Assembly: GCA_905182995.1 (NCBI GenBank)
Contig: CAJJDP010000041.1
Span: forward strand, 59,297 to 123,296
Direction: 5' to 3'
From: Paramecium octaurelia
Taxonomy: Eukaryota > Ciliophora > Oligohymenophorea > Peniculida > Parameciidae
DNA length: 64,000 nucleotides
Shown here: piece after piece, positions 62,814-64,000 of the stretch
Position numbering within the stretch: the stretch's first letter is position 1
Layout of the letters: each line of letters opens with the position of its first letter
Translations under genes and position numbers: made by a program
The notes under the pieces: model-generated
What the model was told of the DNA's origin: nothing
Databases searched by the model: none
Seen by the model: only the letters and a program-made list of their open reading frames with translations

Positions 62814-64000
62814 TCAAATATAATTATAAAACATTAGTCTAATGAATTCCTTAAAAAACTCAGGGATTTCTTTATTGTATATTTTGCAAAACATTTCAAA
62901 ATTAATAATATTCCCTTAAAATTATTTGATTTTATATTTATTCCTTGGAGAGTTCTTCATCACAGTAATTAACATGGGTCTGGGTTTTTCCTTTAATTCA
63001 CATAGGTATATCCTTTTGAGTTTTTTCTCTTTTTCATTTTCAATGGGAAAATTCTTGTAAATAAAGTCGACATCCTTCTAAATTGCTCCATTTGATGTAA
63101 ACATTTTGAATAGATCAGATGATGAAATGAATCCTTTGCAATCAAGATCGAATGTTTAAAATATACATGATTGAATCTCTATATTACATTATTTATACCA
63201 ATTTATTGCATATCTTGAATTTAATAAATCAATTGTTTAAACGAAGGTAAAGTTATTTTGGAAGGGCAGTTTAATAATTGTAATAGTTTGCTAACATAAT
63301 CCAATGATCCAATATATTAGGTTAAATATAGCGTTAACTAATTTAGATGTCAATAATTACTTAGAATTTTGTGAATTCTGCATTTAATTTAGAGAGTAAT
63401 TTCTTATAATTTAAAGTTATTTGTTAATTGTTAACTTCAAGACATAAGAACCCTTTCCTTTGATTTTTACTTGCTTTTGTAGAAAATGATCTATATCTAT
63501 CATATCTTTTAGTGGTTGGACAATCTGATTCGTTAATATTTTAATTATCAAAGAAGTTCCTGTGAATAGCGTCTAACTGGATGTGGGGTAATTAGACATC
63601 ATTAATTGATTTCTATCTAATTTTACAATGAGAGTATTCAAGTTCTGTGTCTATTTGAAGATCGCATGAGGGATGAGACTTTTTGGACATAAAATTGGAT
63701 CGATTTTTTTAGGGGAGATCAATGACTTGGGAACCAGAAGTGAGCAAGGGCTTGTGGGCTCTTGTTTTTACTTTTACAACATTCAAGATATTTTCTTGGA
63801 AACACTTTGCAAGAGCATAATTAAGTAATTCATTCATTATTTTAATTATTTAGTCTTTATGCAAAATATTTATTACTTTCCCTATATACGACTCAAAATC
63901 TGGTCTTGTTGTATCTTTAATCTTTTGATCTCTTTTATCACTTGAGATTTATCATAATATTCATATCCAAATTTATTCTTCAATGCTCTTCCAATCTTGA
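62814..64000 (-). CDS. EF-hand-like protein, 5' end outside window
   Basis: At least 370 residues. From the edge it reads KIGRALKNKFGYEYYDKSQ, then, after a 20-nt intron starting GTG, IKDTTRPDFESYIGKVINIL and MNELLNYALAKCFQ. Introns of 23 and 20 nt later connect TLYLTQYIGSLDYVSKLLQL to IEIQSCIFQTFDLDCKGFIS. FDLDCKGFISSSDLFKMF is an EF-hand-like loop: Asp at positions 1 and 3, Gly 6 and Ile 8 in place, but position 5 is Lys and position 12 Asp instead of Glu, so calcium binding is doubtful. The C-terminus is basic (PRNKYKIKQFQG). The ATG at 63837 could be taken for a start, but upstream residues continue in frame once the 20-nt intron is removed, so the true start lies beyond the window. Confidence 0.7.

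Noticed and set aside
63834..63837. ATGA overlap of two genes at the right edge
   Set aside because: A 20-nt intron starting GTG makes the upstream frame continue into the EF-hand-like protein.
1..64000. TA-bounded internal eliminated sequences retained in the window
   Set aside because: Short TA-flanked segments occur, but those that break frames also have GT...AG ends and behave as introns; no separate IES could be supported.
1..64000. tRNA, rRNA or CRISPR elements
   Set aside because: No cloverleaf, rRNA-like block or regularly spaced repeat array was seen by eye; tRNAscan and Infernal would be decisive.

Overview
The window reads as a somatic (macronuclear) chromosome segment of a ciliate, most probably Paramecium. 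TAA and TAG occur throughout every conserved protein and TGA is the only codon that ends genes. DNA is AT-rich, gaps between genes are often 20-150 bp, and frames are joined by introns of about 19-36 nt. With this code (glutamine for TAA/TAG), 25 protein genes can be read, and about 80% of the window is coding. In most gene models the exon sum is divisible by three only when these tiny introns are removed, which supports the junctions. No rRNA, tRNA, CRISPR, transposon or telomere was seen.

Layout. 1-2.9 kb: three minus-strand genes (coiled coil, Hippo/MST-type kinase, two-pass membrane protein). 3.9-9.8 kb: DEDDh exonuclease, small membrane protein, SHIPPO/STPG-type axonemal protein, gamma-carbonic-anhydrase-like mitochondrial protein, TBC-domain Rab GAP, small unknown. 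10-13.1 kb: phage-type mitochondrial RNA polymerase. 13.3-19.5 kb: a four-domain voltage-gated channel of the calcium-channel family with aspartate at all four selectivity positions. 19.6-25.6 kb: five unrecognised, mostly low-complexity proteins. 25.7-28.4 kb: PP2C phosphatase and, tail to tail with it, a ULP/SENP SUMO protease. 28.4-36.2 kb: a Virilizer (VIRMA-like) protein and a TPR-array protein, head to head with 30 bp between start codons. 36.3-40.7 kb: a 1,475-residue, intronless, Asn-rich surface-type membrane protein. 41.4-57.2 kb: a small DIxGAxP-type protein followed by three tandem paralogues of about 1,630-1,650 residues (multi-pass membrane, TmcB/TmcC-like domain, PAS-like domain). 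57.8-60.7 kb: AP-1/2 beta-adaptin. 61.8-64 kb: WD40 protein and an EF-hand-like protein that runs off the right edge.

The genes do not form one pathway. Themes are cilia and excitability (channel, SHIPPO protein), membrane traffic (TBC, beta-adaptin), mitochondria (RNA polymerase, carbonic-anhydrase-like subunit), RNA processing (exonuclease, Virilizer) and signalling. The least explained parts are the tandem PAS/membrane array, which carries a block about 97% identical between two copies that looks like gene conversion, and the large Asn-rich membrane protein next to it.
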